The notes: generated by a model from the letters alone, not told the origin. A stretch of DNA of 23,655 bases from CAZGVV01 sp964529155 (GCA_964529155.1 CAZGVV010000033.1:1-23655), one strand, 5' to 3'. Shown: positions 7,545 to 16,207, counted from the first letter of the stretch. Numbers and translations: made by a program.

Positions 7545-8545
7545 GCTCCGAGCTTTCGTGCTATATCCAGCGCCGCATAGGTGAAAATACCCGTCGCACC
7601 GGCGCGTTTGATGGAAAGCAGGGTTTCCTGCATGGCCGCATCGGCATCCAGCATCCCTGCGGCACCGGCGGCGTGGAGCATGGCGTATTCGCCGCTCACC
7701 TGATAGGCCAGTACAGGGGTGTGTAAGTGCTCGCGGATGGTGCTGATAATATCCAGATAGGGCAACGCCGGTTTTACCATCAGCAAATCTGCGCCTTCGG
7801 CCACGTCCAGCGCCGCTTCGCGCAGGGCTTCAGTCGCGTTGGCGGGGTCCATTTGGTACCCGCGCTTATCGGCCTTGCCGAGGGCGGATTTGGAGCCGAC
7901 GGCATCACGGAACGGGCCATATAAGGCCGAGGCATATTTCGCGGCATAGGCCAGAATCAGGGTGTCAGTGAAGCCTTCGCGTTCCAACGCGGTGCGAATG
8001 GCGCCAATGCGGCCATCCATCATGTCAGACGGAGCGATGATGTCGCAACCGGCTTGCGATTGCACCAGAGCTTGCGCGCAGAGTAATTCCAGCGTGGCAT
8101 CATTATCCACTTCACCGTGAGCATTGAGCACTCCGTCATGTCCGTGGGTAGTGTAGGGGTCAAGCGCTACATCGGCGATGATGCCAATGTCTGGAATGGC
8201 GGCTTTTAAGGCCCGAATCGTGCGGCATAGCAAATTGTCAGCATTAAGCGCTTCTTCTCCACGCTCCGTTTTTCGTGCCGGGTCAATGGCCGGAAACAGG
8301 GCAATGGCCGGAATCCCGGCATCGCGCGCTTCTGCGGCTTTGGAAACGATAAGGTCGATGGAAAGCCGAGCTACACCGGGGAGGGAGGCTATGGGGGTGT
8401 GGGCTTGTGTGCCTTCCTGTACAAAGAGCGGCAGGATGAGGTCATGGGCAGAAAGCACCGTCTCGGCCACTAAATTGCGCGACCAGTTGTGGCGGCGGGT
8501 GCGGCGCAGTCGGGTGGCGGGGTAACTTCCTTGGGGATAAGACAT
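7541..8545 (-). CDS. hemB: Delta-aminolevulinic acid dehydratase (porphobilinogen synthase)
   Basis: Condenses two 5-aminolevulinate molecules to porphobilinogen in heme biosynthesis. The length of 334 residues is typical. The two Schiff-base lysines are visible: Lys203 in AAKYAS and Lys258 in LMVKPALPYLD. The metal site reads DVALDPYTTHGHDG (125-138), with Asp/Ala in place of the three zinc-binding cysteines. This marks the Mg-stimulated type found in alphaproteobacteria and Pseudomonas. The gene is divergent from trpS (75 nt between start codons) and overlaps ubiX by ATGA. Confidence 0.96.
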   Translation of the reverse strand: MSYPQGSYPATRLRRTRRHNWSRNLVAETVLSAHDLILPLFVQEGTQAHTPIASLPGVARLSIDLIVSKAAEARDAGIPAIALFPAIDPARKTERGEEALNADNLLCRTIRALKAAIPDIGIIADVALDPYTTHGHDGVLNAHGEVDNDATLELLCAQALVQSQAGCDIIAPSDMMDGRIGAIRTALEREGFTDTLILAYAAKYASALYGPFRDAVGSKSALGKADKRGYQMDPANATEALREAALDVAEGADLLMVKPALPYLDIISTIREHLHTPVLAYQVSGEYAMLHAAGAAGMLDADAAMQETLLSIKRAGATGIFTYAALDIARKLGA

Positions 8546-8553
8546 ATATACAG

Positions 8554-8581
8554 TTGCGTGTTCCTAAAGGGCTGCCATACT
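8554..8581 (+). promoter_or_regulatory. Candidate trpS promoter
   Basis: TTGCGT (8554-8559), 16 bp, CATACT (8576-8581), giving a leader of about 33 nt to ATG 8621. It lies in the short hemB/trpS divergent spacer. Match to consensus is moderate. Confidence 0.35.
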
Positions 8582-8620
8582 AGAGCGTCTATCCGCAACG
8601 AACCAGCAAAAACTAACATC

Positions 8621-9628
8621 ATGCAAGCAAAACAGCGCATTCTTTCCGGTGTGCAGCCGACCGGGAACCTTCATTTAGGCAATTATTTAGGGGCAATCCG
8701 AAACTGGGTGGCCCTGCAACATCAATATGACTGCCTGTTTATGTTGGCAGATCTACACGCCATCACCGTGCCGCAAGACCCCGCAGCCCTGCGCCGGAAT
8801 ACGCGGGAAACGGCGGCGGCGTACATTGCCTGCGGCATCGACCCCACGCATTGCGCCATTTTCCCGCAATCGGCGGTGAGCGGACATGCGGAGCTGGCCT
8901 GGGTGCTGTCATGCGACGCGCCGCTGGGGTGGTTGAACCGGATGACACAGTTTAAGGAAAAAGCTGGAAAACATAAGGAAAACGCGGTGTTGGCCTTGTA
9001 TTCCTACCCCGTGCTGATGGCGGCGGATATTCTGCTCTACAAAGCCACCCATGTGCCCGTCGGCGAAGATCAGAAGCAACACCTTGAATTAGCCAGGGAT
9101 TTGGCGGGGGCGTTTAATCGGCATTATGGCGTGGAATACTTCCCGCTACCCGAACCCTTGATAATGGGTGCTGCCACACGGGTGATGAGCTTGCGGGACG
9201 GAACCAAGAAAATGAGCAAATCCGATGAGTCGGACTATTCGCGCATCCATTTGACCGATGACGCTGACACCATTGCCAAGAAAATCCAAAAAGCCAAGTC
9301 GGACATGGAGCCGGGTATTACCTACGATGTAGAAAAACGCCCGGAAGCCAGCAATTTGCTGACGCTGTATGCGGCGCTGCAGGGCATGACGGTGGAAGCA
9401 GCATGCGCCGAATGTGCCGGAGATAATTTTTCTACCTTTAAACGCAAACTGGCCGATGTCGCGGTGGCGGTACTTTCGCCCATCAGCACACGCATGCGAG
9501 AATTGCTGGCGGATCAGGCTGAGTTGGACAACTTACTTATGCGTGGAACGCAGCGCGCACTGGCGCTTTCAGTGCCGCACATGCGCGAAGTAAAAGAAAT
9601 CGTGGGTTTCTGCCAGGCAGGGGCATAA
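8621..9628 (+). CDS. trpS: Tryptophanyl-tRNA synthetase
   Basis: Charges tRNA-Trp. The class I signatures are clear: the HIGH-type motif PTGNLHLGN (13-21) and KMSKS (197-201), with the specificity region GEDQKQHLELARDLA between them. From ATG 8621 the protein has 335 residues, typical for TrpRS. The open frame extends upstream to 8489 but that part runs antisense to the start of hemB and is not family-like. phoR starts 3 nt after the stop. Confidence 0.96.
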   Translation: MQAKQRILSGVQPTGNLHLGNYLGAIRNWVALQHQYDCLFMLADLHAITVPQDPAALRRNTRETAAAYIACGIDPTHCAIFPQSAVSGHAELAWVLSCDAPLGWLNRMTQFKEKAGKHKENAVLALYSYPVLMAADILLYKATHVPVGEDQKQHLELARDLAGAFNRHYGVEYFPLPEPLIMGAATRVMSLRDGTKKMSKSDESDYSRIHLTDDADTIAKKIQKAKSDMEPGITYDVEKRPEASNLLTLYAALQGMTVEAACAECAGDNFSTFKRKLADVAVAVLSPISTRMRELLADQAELDNLLMRGTQRALALSVPHMREVKEIVGFCQAGA

Positions 9629-9631
9629 CGC

Positions 9632-11044
9632 ATGCGGCATGAAGGCGCAGATATTTCATTTGCCACGCTGCTTAAGGCCATGGGGGTTGCCTCGGTGCCG
9701 GCACTGGCCGTGCTTTCTGTGTTGACGGCGCTGGGTGCGCTGGATTTTTCGTATTTTATCTTAAGCTACCTGGCCATTATGCTGCTGTCTGGCCTATTTG
9801 TTGCCCCACTGCTCTCCAACGTGGCAGCCCTGACCTCCTATGTATCCAACCTAAGCCAAGACCGCCGCCCGCGTGCGCCGGATTTACGATTTTTGAGCCA
9901 GTTTGCCCGTTTGTCCGACGCATTTGGCCGTTTGCAGCGTACGTGGGAGAAGCAAAAGCAGGAGATGGAAACCGTCATTACTGACCGGGAAATTCTGGTA
10001 GATACCCTGCCAGATATCCTCATCATGACGGACATCAACACCATCATCGTGCGCACTAACCGCGCCGCTCGTGCTATTTTCGGGCAGAATCTGGCGCAGA
10101 AAAAATTGTTCGATGTCATCCCCAGCCAATTGCTGCGGCAAGCGGTGTCGGTGGTGATCGAAGATTTTAAGGGGCAGGAAATCGAGTTCTCCCTGGAAGA
10201 CCCTATTGGCCGGGATTTCCAAGCGGTGATCGAGCGTTTCCCCATTCCTTCCGAAGGCGGTATTTCCCTGGTGCTAACCCTCACCGATGTAACCCAGCAG
10301 AAACGCGTGCAGCGGATGCGCGCTGATTTCGTCGCCAATGCCAGCCATGAAATCCGCACGCCGCTGGCCAGTATTATCGGCTTTATCGAAACCTTGCGCG
10401 GCCCGGCGAAGGATGATGACAAAGCCCGCGAAGAATTCCTCAAAGTCATGGCCGAGCAAGCCGAGCGCATGTCCAAGCTGGTGGGTGATTTGCTGTCCTT
10501 ATCAAAAATCGAAATGAATGCCCACAATCCGCCCACCGGGAAAGTGGATATGTTCCGTTTGGTGCGGGCGGAAAAGCAGCATTTTGATTGGGCGCTGACG
10601 CAAAAAAACGTTGTCATTAAAATGCGCATCAACGATAATTTACCGCCGGTGCTAGGCGATGAGAATGAACTGGCGCAGGTGGTTCGCAACCTGTTGTCCA
10701 ATGCGATTAAATACACCCATACCGACACCGAAATTACCGTAAGTGCGCGTCTTACGTCCGAATTGCCGGATGATCCGTTTATGCGCAACCTCACCCGCGC
10801 CATGCTGTTTTCAGTGCGTGACCACGGGGAGGGGATTCCCAAAGAACATATCCCCCGCCTAACCGAGCGTTTCTACCGCGTAGACTCCGCCCGCACCCGA
10901 AAAATCGGCGGTACCGGCCTTGGCCTTGCCATTGTCAAACACGTGCTGAACCGGCACCACGGCGTGCTTTCCATTGACAGTGATGTGGGAAAAGGCAGTA
11001 CGTTCAATGTGTATCTGCCACTCTATGAACAGCCAAAAATTTAG
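9632..11044 (+). CDS. phoR: PhoR-type sensor histidine kinase
   Basis: Membrane sensor kinase, 470 residues. Two hydrophobic segments (about 12-35 and 39-62) lie with almost no periplasmic loop between them, as in PhoR. A linker helix follows, then a PAS-like domain (about 118-222) and the dimerisation domain with the phospho-acceptor His239 in NASHEIRTPLASI. The ATPase domain has the N box NLLSNAIKY (353-361), DHGEGIP (about 397-403) and GGTGLGLAIV. The phosphate role rests on overall architecture and on pstB nearby; the partner regulator PhoB is not in this window. Confidence 0.85.
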   Translation: MRHEGADISFATLLKAMGVASVPALAVLSVLTALGALDFSYFILSYLAIMLLSGLFVAPLLSNVAALTSYVSNLSQDRRPRAPDLRFLSQFARLSDAFGRLQRTWEKQKQEMETVITDREILVDTLPDILIMTDINTIIVRTNRAARAIFGQNLAQKKLFDVIPSQLLRQAVSVVIEDFKGQEIEFSLEDPIGRDFQAVIERFPIPSEGGISLVLTLTDVTQQKRVQRMRADFVANASHEIRTPLASIIGFIETLRGPAKDDDKAREEFLKVMAEQAERMSKLVGDLLSLSKIEMNAHNPPTGKVDMFRLVRAEKQHFDWALTQKNVVIKMRINDNLPPVLGDENELAQVVRNLLSNAIKYTHTDTEITVSARLTSELPDDPFMRNLTRAMLFSVRDHGEGIPKEHIPRLTERFYRVDSARTRKIGGTGLGLAIVKHVLNRHHGVLSIDSDVGKGSTFNVYLPLYEQPKI

Positions 11045-12794
11045 CGTCATTCTTACGCGGCTTAATGTGCTGGCGGTATGCGCGCTGGTGGCACTGTTGA
11101 TTATCAGCCCGATTTTGGCGACGGGGAGTTGGTATAAAAGTCACGATGGCATACATTCCCCGTACCTTATGTTGCAGTTTCGTGAATCATTTGTGCAAGG
11201 TAATTGGTATCCGCGTTGGATGCCGGAATTGCTGGGAGGCTATGGTTATCCGGCATTGGTATTTTACCAGCCTGCCTATTTTTATTTTACACTTCCCTTT
11301 ACCTATTTCACCGATATTTTAGCCGCCTGCTATTGGAGTCTGCTGTTCGCGCTTACTTTAGGTATGTTAGGCGGATATAAGCTGGCACGCTTATGGTTGC
11401 CAGCAGGATGGGCAATAGGTTGCGCAATTCTTTTTTTACTAAGTCCCTACATTGCAATTAATCTATTTGTTCGGTGTGATCTTTCTGAATTGTACGCCAT
11501 GTTGGTTTGTCCGTGGCAGCTGTATTTTTTATTTACACTTGCGTATGCGATTCAGCGGCAACAATCGGCCTTTAGACCCGCGCTTTATGTAATGTTAAGC
11601 ACAGCACTTATTATCATAACTCATCCGTTTGTTGCTTTTTGGTGGCTGCCTGTTGCAGGAGGATTGTGGATAGTGCTTTCGTTTTTTCCGCAGCGTAATT
11701 ACCAGCTATTATGGGTTGGCATGTTAAGTATGGCACTCGCCGTCGTACTTACAGCGCCCTATTGGTGGACGATTTTGCAAATGAAGGAATATGTGCAGTA
11801 TTGGCGTGCGATAAACTGGGAGGTATTAAATCAAACTTTTGGCAATAAAATTTCTCTCTTTAATGTCAATGATGCCACTGCATTTGCTTGGCTCTATATC
11901 GTAGCGGCAGTAATGGGTTTTGCGCTTACTTGGCGAAAACACTTCTCGCTGTATGGAATGCTTATTATTGGACTTTATATTTTTCTGATGAGTACATTTT
12001 CCATATTTATATGGCAGGTTGGCTGGGAGATATTGCGTTATACTCAATTTGTGTGGCGACTACGTGGGGGGCTGACGATTATCAGCTATTTAGGAATTAT
12101 ACAGCTTGCAGTAATGCTTCGCCAATTTTCTTGTAACCGTCGACTGCGCCCAGCATGGTCTTTGGCAATTGCAATTCTATCGATGATGTTGTGTATATTT
12201 TTAGCTTACAGCACCCTGCCTTTGGGGTGGATGATTGGCTCATCGGATCACCTTGAGGCACTGGATTTTTATCAAAAAGCCAATCATGAGGAAAAAAAAT
12301 ACCTTTATACTTCTGATCAAACTGCAGAATTTCTCCCCATACACGCCGATCCTTCCAAACTCGCCAATCGCTACACCCACCCCATTCCTCTCGCTCAATT
12401 TATGCTGCCTGCGCCTGCGGAGAGTACGCTAGAAGAAACGGAGACATCCTCGCCTTACCGAATTGAAGCTGATATTGGTATGCGTAGCCCCGGCGGGGTG
12501 TTAATTAATCAGCTTTACTTCCCTGGGTGGAAAGCCACTGCTAACGGTCAGCCGGTGTTCTGGCGGGAGGATGCCACGCAGGAGGTTCCGACCGGTTATG
12601 CCCCGGGCGTAGTGGCAGAGCCCTTGCCAAGTGGCAAGATTGTGATTAGAATTCAAAGGCCTGATAATTATCGCGTGGCGCTTTGGTATGATGGGCCGCC
12701 GGGGTGGCAATGGCGAAATGCGGTTATTCTGGTGCTGGGCGCGGGGCTGATGTGGGCCTTATGGCGGCAAACGCGGATAGCTCGGGCAGCATAA
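11025..12794 (+). CDS. Large polytopic membrane protein, PTPS-related/YfhO-like
   Basis: About 589 residues with roughly 11-12 hydrophobic segments. The first loop SHDGIHSPYLMLQF, then NWYPRWMPELLGGYGYP, resembles the membrane protein family named '6-pyruvoyl-tetrahydropterin synthase related', thought to be GT-C-fold glycosyltransferase-like. The last third is an extracytoplasmic beta-rich domain containing NQLYFPGWKATANGQ, as in YfhO-type proteins, followed by a final helix. Start 11025 (MNSQKF) overlaps phoR by 20 nt. Bases about 11400-12330 are markedly more AT-rich than flanking genes. The activity, perhaps transfer of a sugar to an envelope acceptor, is inference. Confidence 0.6.
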   Translation: MNSQKFSVILTRLNVLAVCALVALLIISPILATGSWYKSHDGIHSPYLMLQFRESFVQGNWYPRWMPELLGGYGYPALVFYQPAYFYFTLPFTYFTDILAACYWSLLFALTLGMLGGYKLARLWLPAGWAIGCAILFLLSPYIAINLFVRCDLSELYAMLVCPWQLYFLFTLAYAIQRQQSAFRPALYVMLSTALIIITHPFVAFWWLPVAGGLWIVLSFFPQRNYQLLWVGMLSMALAVVLTAPYWWTILQMKEYVQYWRAINWEVLNQTFGNKISLFNVNDATAFAWLYIVAAVMGFALTWRKHFSLYGMLIIGLYIFLMSTFSIFIWQVGWEILRYTQFVWRLRGGLTIISYLGIIQLAVMLRQFSCNRRLRPAWSLAIAILSMMLCIFLAYSTLPLGWMIGSSDHLEALDFYQKANHEEKKYLYTSDQTAEFLPIHADPSKLANRYTHPIPLAQFMLPAPAESTLEETETSSPYRIEADIGMRSPGGVLINQLYFPGWKATANGQPVFWREDATQEVPTGYAPGVVAEPLPSGKIVIRIQRPDNYRVALWYDGPPGWQWRNAVILVLGAGLMWALWRQTRIARAA

Positions 12795-12888
12795 TTTCCG
12801 GCGATTCATAGTTTTACTGGCGTTCCTGTGCGCTGCCGCTTATATTCGCCGGGAAAATTCATCATAAGGAAAGACACGGGTAGGGGGT

Positions 12889-13647
12889 ATGTCCGCACCG
12901 GTTTCTGCACGTAAGGTCAATGTGTTCTACGGCGCCAAGCACGCGCTGCAGGATGTGTCGTTGGAAATTGGCGGTGGCGCGGTGACTGCGCTGATCGGCC
13001 CTTCCGGCTGCGGAAAAACCAGTTTTCTGCGCTGCATAAACCGCATGAACGATGCCATCGATAATTGCCGCGTCACTGGCGAAATCCTCATTGATGGCAC
13101 GAATGTCAACTCCCCGGAAACAGACGTGGTAGCACTACGCACCAAAGTCGGAATGGTGTTTCAAAAACCCAACCCCTTTCCCAAATCCATTTTTGACAAC
13201 GTGGCGTATGGCCCACGCCTGCATGGTTTGTGCAAAAGCAAGGCCGAACTCGCCCAGCGCGTGGAAGAAAGCCTAACCGGCGCTGGTCTGTTTGACGAAG
13301 TGAAAGACCGCCTGCGTGACTCGGCTACGGCGCTTTCCGGCGGCCAGCAACAACGTTTATGCATCGCCCGCGCACTGGCGGTGAATCCCGATGTTATTCT
13401 TATGGATGAGCCGTGTTCAGCGCTCGACCCCATCGCCACCGCCCGGGTGGAAGAACTCATCGGCGCGCTCACGCCGCGTTACACTATTGTAATCGTTACC
13501 CATTCGATGCAGCAGGCGGCGCGTGTATCGCAGCATACGGCATTTTTCCATATGGGGCACATTGTGGAGCACGGCCCGACACCGCATATTTTCGGCAGTC
13601 CGCAGAAGCAACAAACGCGCGACTATATCACCGGCCGCTACGGTTGA
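12889..13647 (+). CDS. pstB: Phosphate ABC transporter ATP-binding protein PstB
   Basis: ATPase that powers PstCA phosphate uptake and takes part in PhoR signalling. The 252-residue protein has Walker A GPSGCGKTS (about 37-45), Q-loop VFQKPNPFPKSI, signature LSGGQQQRLCIARALA, Walker B VILMDEPCSALDP and H-loop VTHSM; the KPNPFP and EPCSALDP wording is PstB-specific. Start ATG 12889 follows GTAGGGGGT. pstS, pstC, pstA and phoU are not adjacent: the next genes are DMT-family membrane proteins. Confidence 0.94.
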   Translation: MSAPVSARKVNVFYGAKHALQDVSLEIGGGAVTALIGPSGCGKTSFLRCINRMNDAIDNCRVTGEILIDGTNVNSPETDVVALRTKVGMVFQKPNPFPKSIFDNVAYGPRLHGLCKSKAELAQRVEESLTGAGLFDEVKDRLRDSATALSGGQQQRLCIARALAVNPDVILMDEPCSALDPIATARVEELIGALTPRYTIVIVTHSMQQAARVSQHTAFFHMGHIVEHGPTPHIFGSPQKQQTRDYITGRYG

Positions 13648-13653
13648 GCCGCT

Positions 13654-14004
13654 ATGCCGCCGGTGCCGATCCCCATTGCGACCATCGGTTTGTTGGTGTT
13701 GTCCAACGCCTTCATGACGTTCGCCTGGTACGGCCATTTACGCCATAAAACCGCGCCGCTACTTATCGTGATCGCCGTGAGCTGGGGCATCGCTTTTTTT
13801 GAATATTGCTTTCAGGTTCCCGCCAACCGCATTGGATATGGGTATTTCAGCGGTGCGCAGCTTAAAACCATTCAGGAAGTGATAACGCTGCTGGTGTTCT
13901 CAGTATTTTCTATATTTTATTTGGGTGAACCGCTTAAGTGGAACCACATGCTGGGCTTTGGGCTGATTTGCCTGGCCGTGTATGTGATGTTCAAGGAATG
14001 GTAG
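13654..14004 (+). CDS. DMT-superfamily small membrane protein (DUF486-like), 116 aa
   Basis: Four hydrophobic helices make up the whole protein. The wording matches the DUF486 family: LSNAFMTFAWYGHLR at the start, VSWGIAFFEYCFQVPANRIGY, FSGAQLKTIQEVITL and a C-terminal GLICLAVYVMFKEW. Function of the family is not established; it sits in the drug/metabolite transporter superfamily. The gene starts 6 nt after pstB and ends 2 nt before the next transporter, so all three are probably cotranscribed. Confidence 0.88.
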   Translation: MPPVPIPIATIGLLVLSNAFMTFAWYGHLRHKTAPLLIVIAVSWGIAFFEYCFQVPANRIGYGYFSGAQLKTIQEVITLLVFSVFSIFYLGEPLKWNHMLGFGLICLAVYVMFKEW

Positions 14005-14006
14005 CC

Positions 14007-14918
14007 ATGTCCACTTTCTCCCTCACTAACCCGCGCACCCGTGGCATTGCCTACGTGCTCTTTGCCGTGGTGATCTGGAGCGGATGGATGCTCCTAAGCC
14101 GCTACAGCGTGCGCGGCAGCCTCACCGCCTATGACATCACCGCATTGCGTTTTGGCGTGGCCGGTACGTTGCTGTTGCCCGTGCTTATCAAAAAAGGGCT
14201 GATGCTAGGACCCTATGGCTGGAAGGGCAGCTTGCTGTTCGCGCTGCTGATGGGCGCGCCGTATAATACCATCGGCATCTTCGGTATGCGCTATATTCCC
14301 ATTTCCCAGGCTGCGGCGATTTTAAATGCCGTAATGCTTATTGTCACCACGCTGCTTGGCCTGTGGTTGCTGAAAGAAAAAACCACACGTTCGCGGTTGC
14401 TGGGCGTGGCGCTGAGCGTTATGGGTATTGGCTGCATGCTCTATGCCGGGCACAACTCGCAATTGCCGGGTGTATGGGTGGGGGCAGGGTGCTTTATTTT
14501 AGGCGGCATCATGTGGGCCAGCTATACGTTGTGCGCCCGCGCCTGGAAGGTTGACCCGCTACATGCGGCGGCGGCGGTGTGCGGCTTGTCGTTACTGCTG
14601 TATTTGCCGGTATATCTGTTGTTTATCCCATCGCACATCAGCATGAGCAATCTGCCGGAAGTATTAGTACAAGCCGGTTATCAGGGTATCATCAACAGTA
14701 TCGTGGCGCTTGTATGCTTTAACCGGGGTTTGCATTTGCTGGGAGCGACCATCAGCAGCGCCTTTTTACCCTTAATCCCCATTTTTTCGACCTTGATGGC
14801 CATTCCCCTGCTCGGCGAGGGGCCGGGCGCATGGGAATGGACCGGCATTTTCCTCGTTTCCACCGGCGTTTTCCTCTCCACCGGCTTCCTTAATCGCTTT
14901 AAGCGCCGACAGACTTGA
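14007..14918 (+). CDS. EamA/DMT-family transporter (303 aa)
   Basis: Inner-membrane transporter with about ten hydrophobic helices arranged as two EamA repeats. The first contains LFAVVIWSGWMLLSRYSV and LRFGVAGTLLLPVLIK, and the second GGIMWASYTLCARAWKVDP and SSAFLPLIPIFSTLMAIPLLGE. Substrate unknown (metabolite or amino-acid export is usual). ATG 14007 lies 2 nt after the previous stop, with AAGGA upstream; an upstream in-frame ATG at 13938 lies inside the DUF486 gene and is rejected. Last gene of the trpS-to-eamA run. Confidence 0.88.
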   Translation: MSTFSLTNPRTRGIAYVLFAVVIWSGWMLLSRYSVRGSLTAYDITALRFGVAGTLLLPVLIKKGLMLGPYGWKGSLLFALLMGAPYNTIGIFGMRYIPISQAAAILNAVMLIVTTLLGLWLLKEKTTRSRLLGVALSVMGIGCMLYAGHNSQLPGVWVGAGCFILGGIMWASYTLCARAWKVDPLHAAAAVCGLSLLLYLPVYLLFIPSHISMSNLPEVLVQAGYQGIINSIVALVCFNRGLHLLGATISSAFLPLIPIFSTLMAIPLLGEGPGAWEWTGIFLVSTGVFLSTGFLNRFKRRQT

Positions 14919-14957
14919 GTAGAGCGAAAAACTCCTTTATGAAAACATGAACCAGAG

Positions 14958-15003
14958 GGAAACATGAGCGAGTGGGTTAAGCCAGCAGTCTTGAAAACGG
15001 TCG
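14958..15003 (+). pseudogene. Degenerate 5' fragment of a tRNA-Ser
   Basis: This stretch aligns with the first ~47 nt of the intact tRNA-Ser at 15046, with about 36 matches. It keeps GAGTGG-TTAAG of the D arm and the whole anticodon loop AGTCTTGAAAAC. The extra arm, T arm and acceptor 3' strand are missing, and the anticodon stem has a mismatch. Probably a relic copy rather than a working tRNA. Confidence 0.55.
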
Positions 15004-15045
15004 TAGGTTGGAGTGATTTTTTAACGCCGAAAGGCAATGGTATAT

Positions 15046-15135
15046 GGAAGCTTGGCCGAGTGGTTTAAGGCACTAGTCTTGAAAACTAGCGAGGGGGCAA
15101 CTCCTCCGTGAGTTCGAATCTCACAGCTTCCGCCA
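15046..15135 (+). tRNA. tRNA-Ser(UGA), integration target
   Basis: Acceptor GGAAGCT/AGCTTCC, anticodon arm CTAGT-CTTGAAA-ACTAG (anticodon UGA), a long variable arm around GAGGGGGCAACTCCTC, T arm GTGAGTTCGAATCTCAC, discriminator G and encoded CCA (15133-15135). At 90 nt it is a class II tRNA and intact. Its 3' part is duplicated at 23291-23338, so it serves as the attachment site of the element to the right. Confidence 0.97.
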
Positions 15136-15137
15136 CC
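15078..15137 (+). repeat. attL: tRNA-Ser 3' end direct repeat
   Basis: Sixty bases that match 23279-23338 at all but two positions (15088-15089, AG against GC). From 15090 on, 48 bases are identical. Because the left copy keeps a paired anticodon stem and the right copy does not, the crossover must lie 3' of 15089. Confidence 0.88.
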
Positions 15138-15168
15138 CCCTGTTTTGACCTTCGAAAATGCCCCATGG

Positions 15169-15219
15169 TCCACTGGTGGTCCACTTGGAAACAAACGATG
15201 GCAAAACGCCACAAATCAG
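15169..15219 (+). repeat. Left-end arm repeats shared with the right end
   Basis: Contains an 18-bp block (15169-15186) repeated exactly at 23145-23162. It also holds AAACGATGGCAAAA (15193-15206) and CGCCACAAATCAG (15207-15219), both found again near the right end but in the other order. Within 15166-15186 the octamer TGGTCCAC occurs twice, 11 bp apart. These are candidate integrase arm-binding sites. Confidence 0.55.
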
Positions 15220-15290
15220 AATTGAGTGCCATCATTCGGAATTGTATGGCTTACTGTGGTCAAAGAGATTCTAAAAACAGTGGCGAAAAT

Positions 15291-16109
15291 ATGGCATCAG
15301 AACAAATCAAGCTGTCAAAAATTCTGACAATTGCAAATCCCAAGGATTACAAGCTGCACTGCGCGGTTTGGAATGGAGAGAAACAACCACTTGATGTTTT
15401 TGCCACCGACCGTGATGAATGGCATGGATGGAATCGTTATAAAACAGCAAAAAATGAGTTTAATCGGGATTACATTTTCTCGATGATGCGTTTTTACCAC
15501 GAGGAAAACACTTGGCTCTTCGGTGGAATTTACAAGGTGCTTTCGGTAAAATCCGATGGCTATGAGGTTGCCTTGCAAGATATTGGTCGTGAGTATATTG
15601 GCCGATTAAAGCTTTCCCTGAAACTTACAGGCCGCAATATCAGACCAAAATTCGAGAATTATTACGATGACATCGTCGTCACTGAAATTCTGAAAGAGCC
15701 ATATACTGGCGGTGTGTTCTGCGGGTATGAGAATATCAATCTTGGATTTGAGCAGTTGGAAATAATCTTTAAGAATCAGAAGAACGACTGGAAAGCAGCA
15801 CTTCAGAACGTAAAAGGCGTTTACCTGGTCACAGATAAAAACAACGGCAAACGATATGTCGGATCAGCCTATGGCGATGCTGGTATATGGTCACGTTGGG
15901 CGTGTTATGTTGGCACGGGGCACGGATGGAATGATGGGCTGACCGAACTTCTGGCCAAAGAAGGCAAGGCATATGCAAGAAAGCATTTTCAATTTACGCT
16001 TTTAGAATACCGATCCATGCGTGTTGATGATGCTGTTATTATTGAACGCGAAGTATTCTGGAAGAACGCCCTGCTATCGAGAGGCGACTACGGCTATAAC
16101 AAGAATTAG
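15291..16109 (+). CDS. GIY-YIG nuclease-family protein (272 aa)
   Basis: The C-terminal third is a GIY-YIG domain: GVYLVTD (176-182), KRYVGSA (187-193), Arg202 in the following helix, and a glutamate in IIEREVFWK (Glu252 or Glu254). It ends in YGYNKN. The N-terminal ~160 residues form an unrecognised alpha/beta region. This combination, next to integrases, is seen in bacterial genomes as 'GIY-YIG nuclease family protein'; its target is unknown, and a role in defence or in the element's own DNA handling is possible. The open frame reaches back to 15108 inside tRNA-Ser, and ATG 15198 is an alternative; 15291 is chosen because earlier residues overlap the attachment arm. Confidence 0.8.
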   Translation: MASEQIKLSKILTIANPKDYKLHCAVWNGEKQPLDVFATDRDEWHGWNRYKTAKNEFNRDYIFSMMRFYHEENTWLFGGIYKVLSVKSDGYEVALQDIGREYIGRLKLSLKLTGRNIRPKFENYYDDIVVTEILKEPYTGGVFCGYENINLGFEQLEIIFKNQKNDWKAALQNVKGVYLVTDKNNGKRYVGSAYGDAGIWSRWACYVGTGHGWNDGLTELLAKEGKAYARKHFQFTLLEYRSMRVDDAVIIEREVFWKNALLSRGDYGYNKN

Positions 16110-16193
16110 CTGCTAATAATGTGCCAATTTTGGCTATTTTTAGCCCTCATCATTTTGATAATCCGCACTAAAAGTGTTTGAACAAAATAGATG

Positions 16194-16207
16194 AGTGTTG
16201 CAACACT
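16194..16207. promoter_or_regulatory. Perfect 14-bp palindrome before the integrase
   Basis: AGTGTTGCAACACT, a perfect inverted repeat 67 nt before the integrase ATG. A plausible operator for a repressor or for the AlpA-like protein. Nearby, TTTGCC/GGCAAA (16244-16249 and 16256-16261) can form a small hairpin just before the start codon. Confidence 0.4.

Noticed and set aside
8489..8620. N-terminal extension of trpS
   Set aside because: Antisense to the hemB 5' end, and TrpRS length is normal from 8621.
9838..10842. Long minus-strand frame of 334 codons
   Set aside because: Lies wholly antisense inside phoR; Ser/Arg-rich composition is typical of a shadow frame.
14917..14937. GAGT/ACTC mini-hairpin after the EamA gene
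   Set aside because: Only 4 bp with a 10-nt loop and no T run; not a supportable terminator.
15021..15212. Minus-strand frame with CEIRTHGGVAPSLVFKTSAL
   Set aside because: It is the antisense translation of tRNA-Ser, a well-known false protein.
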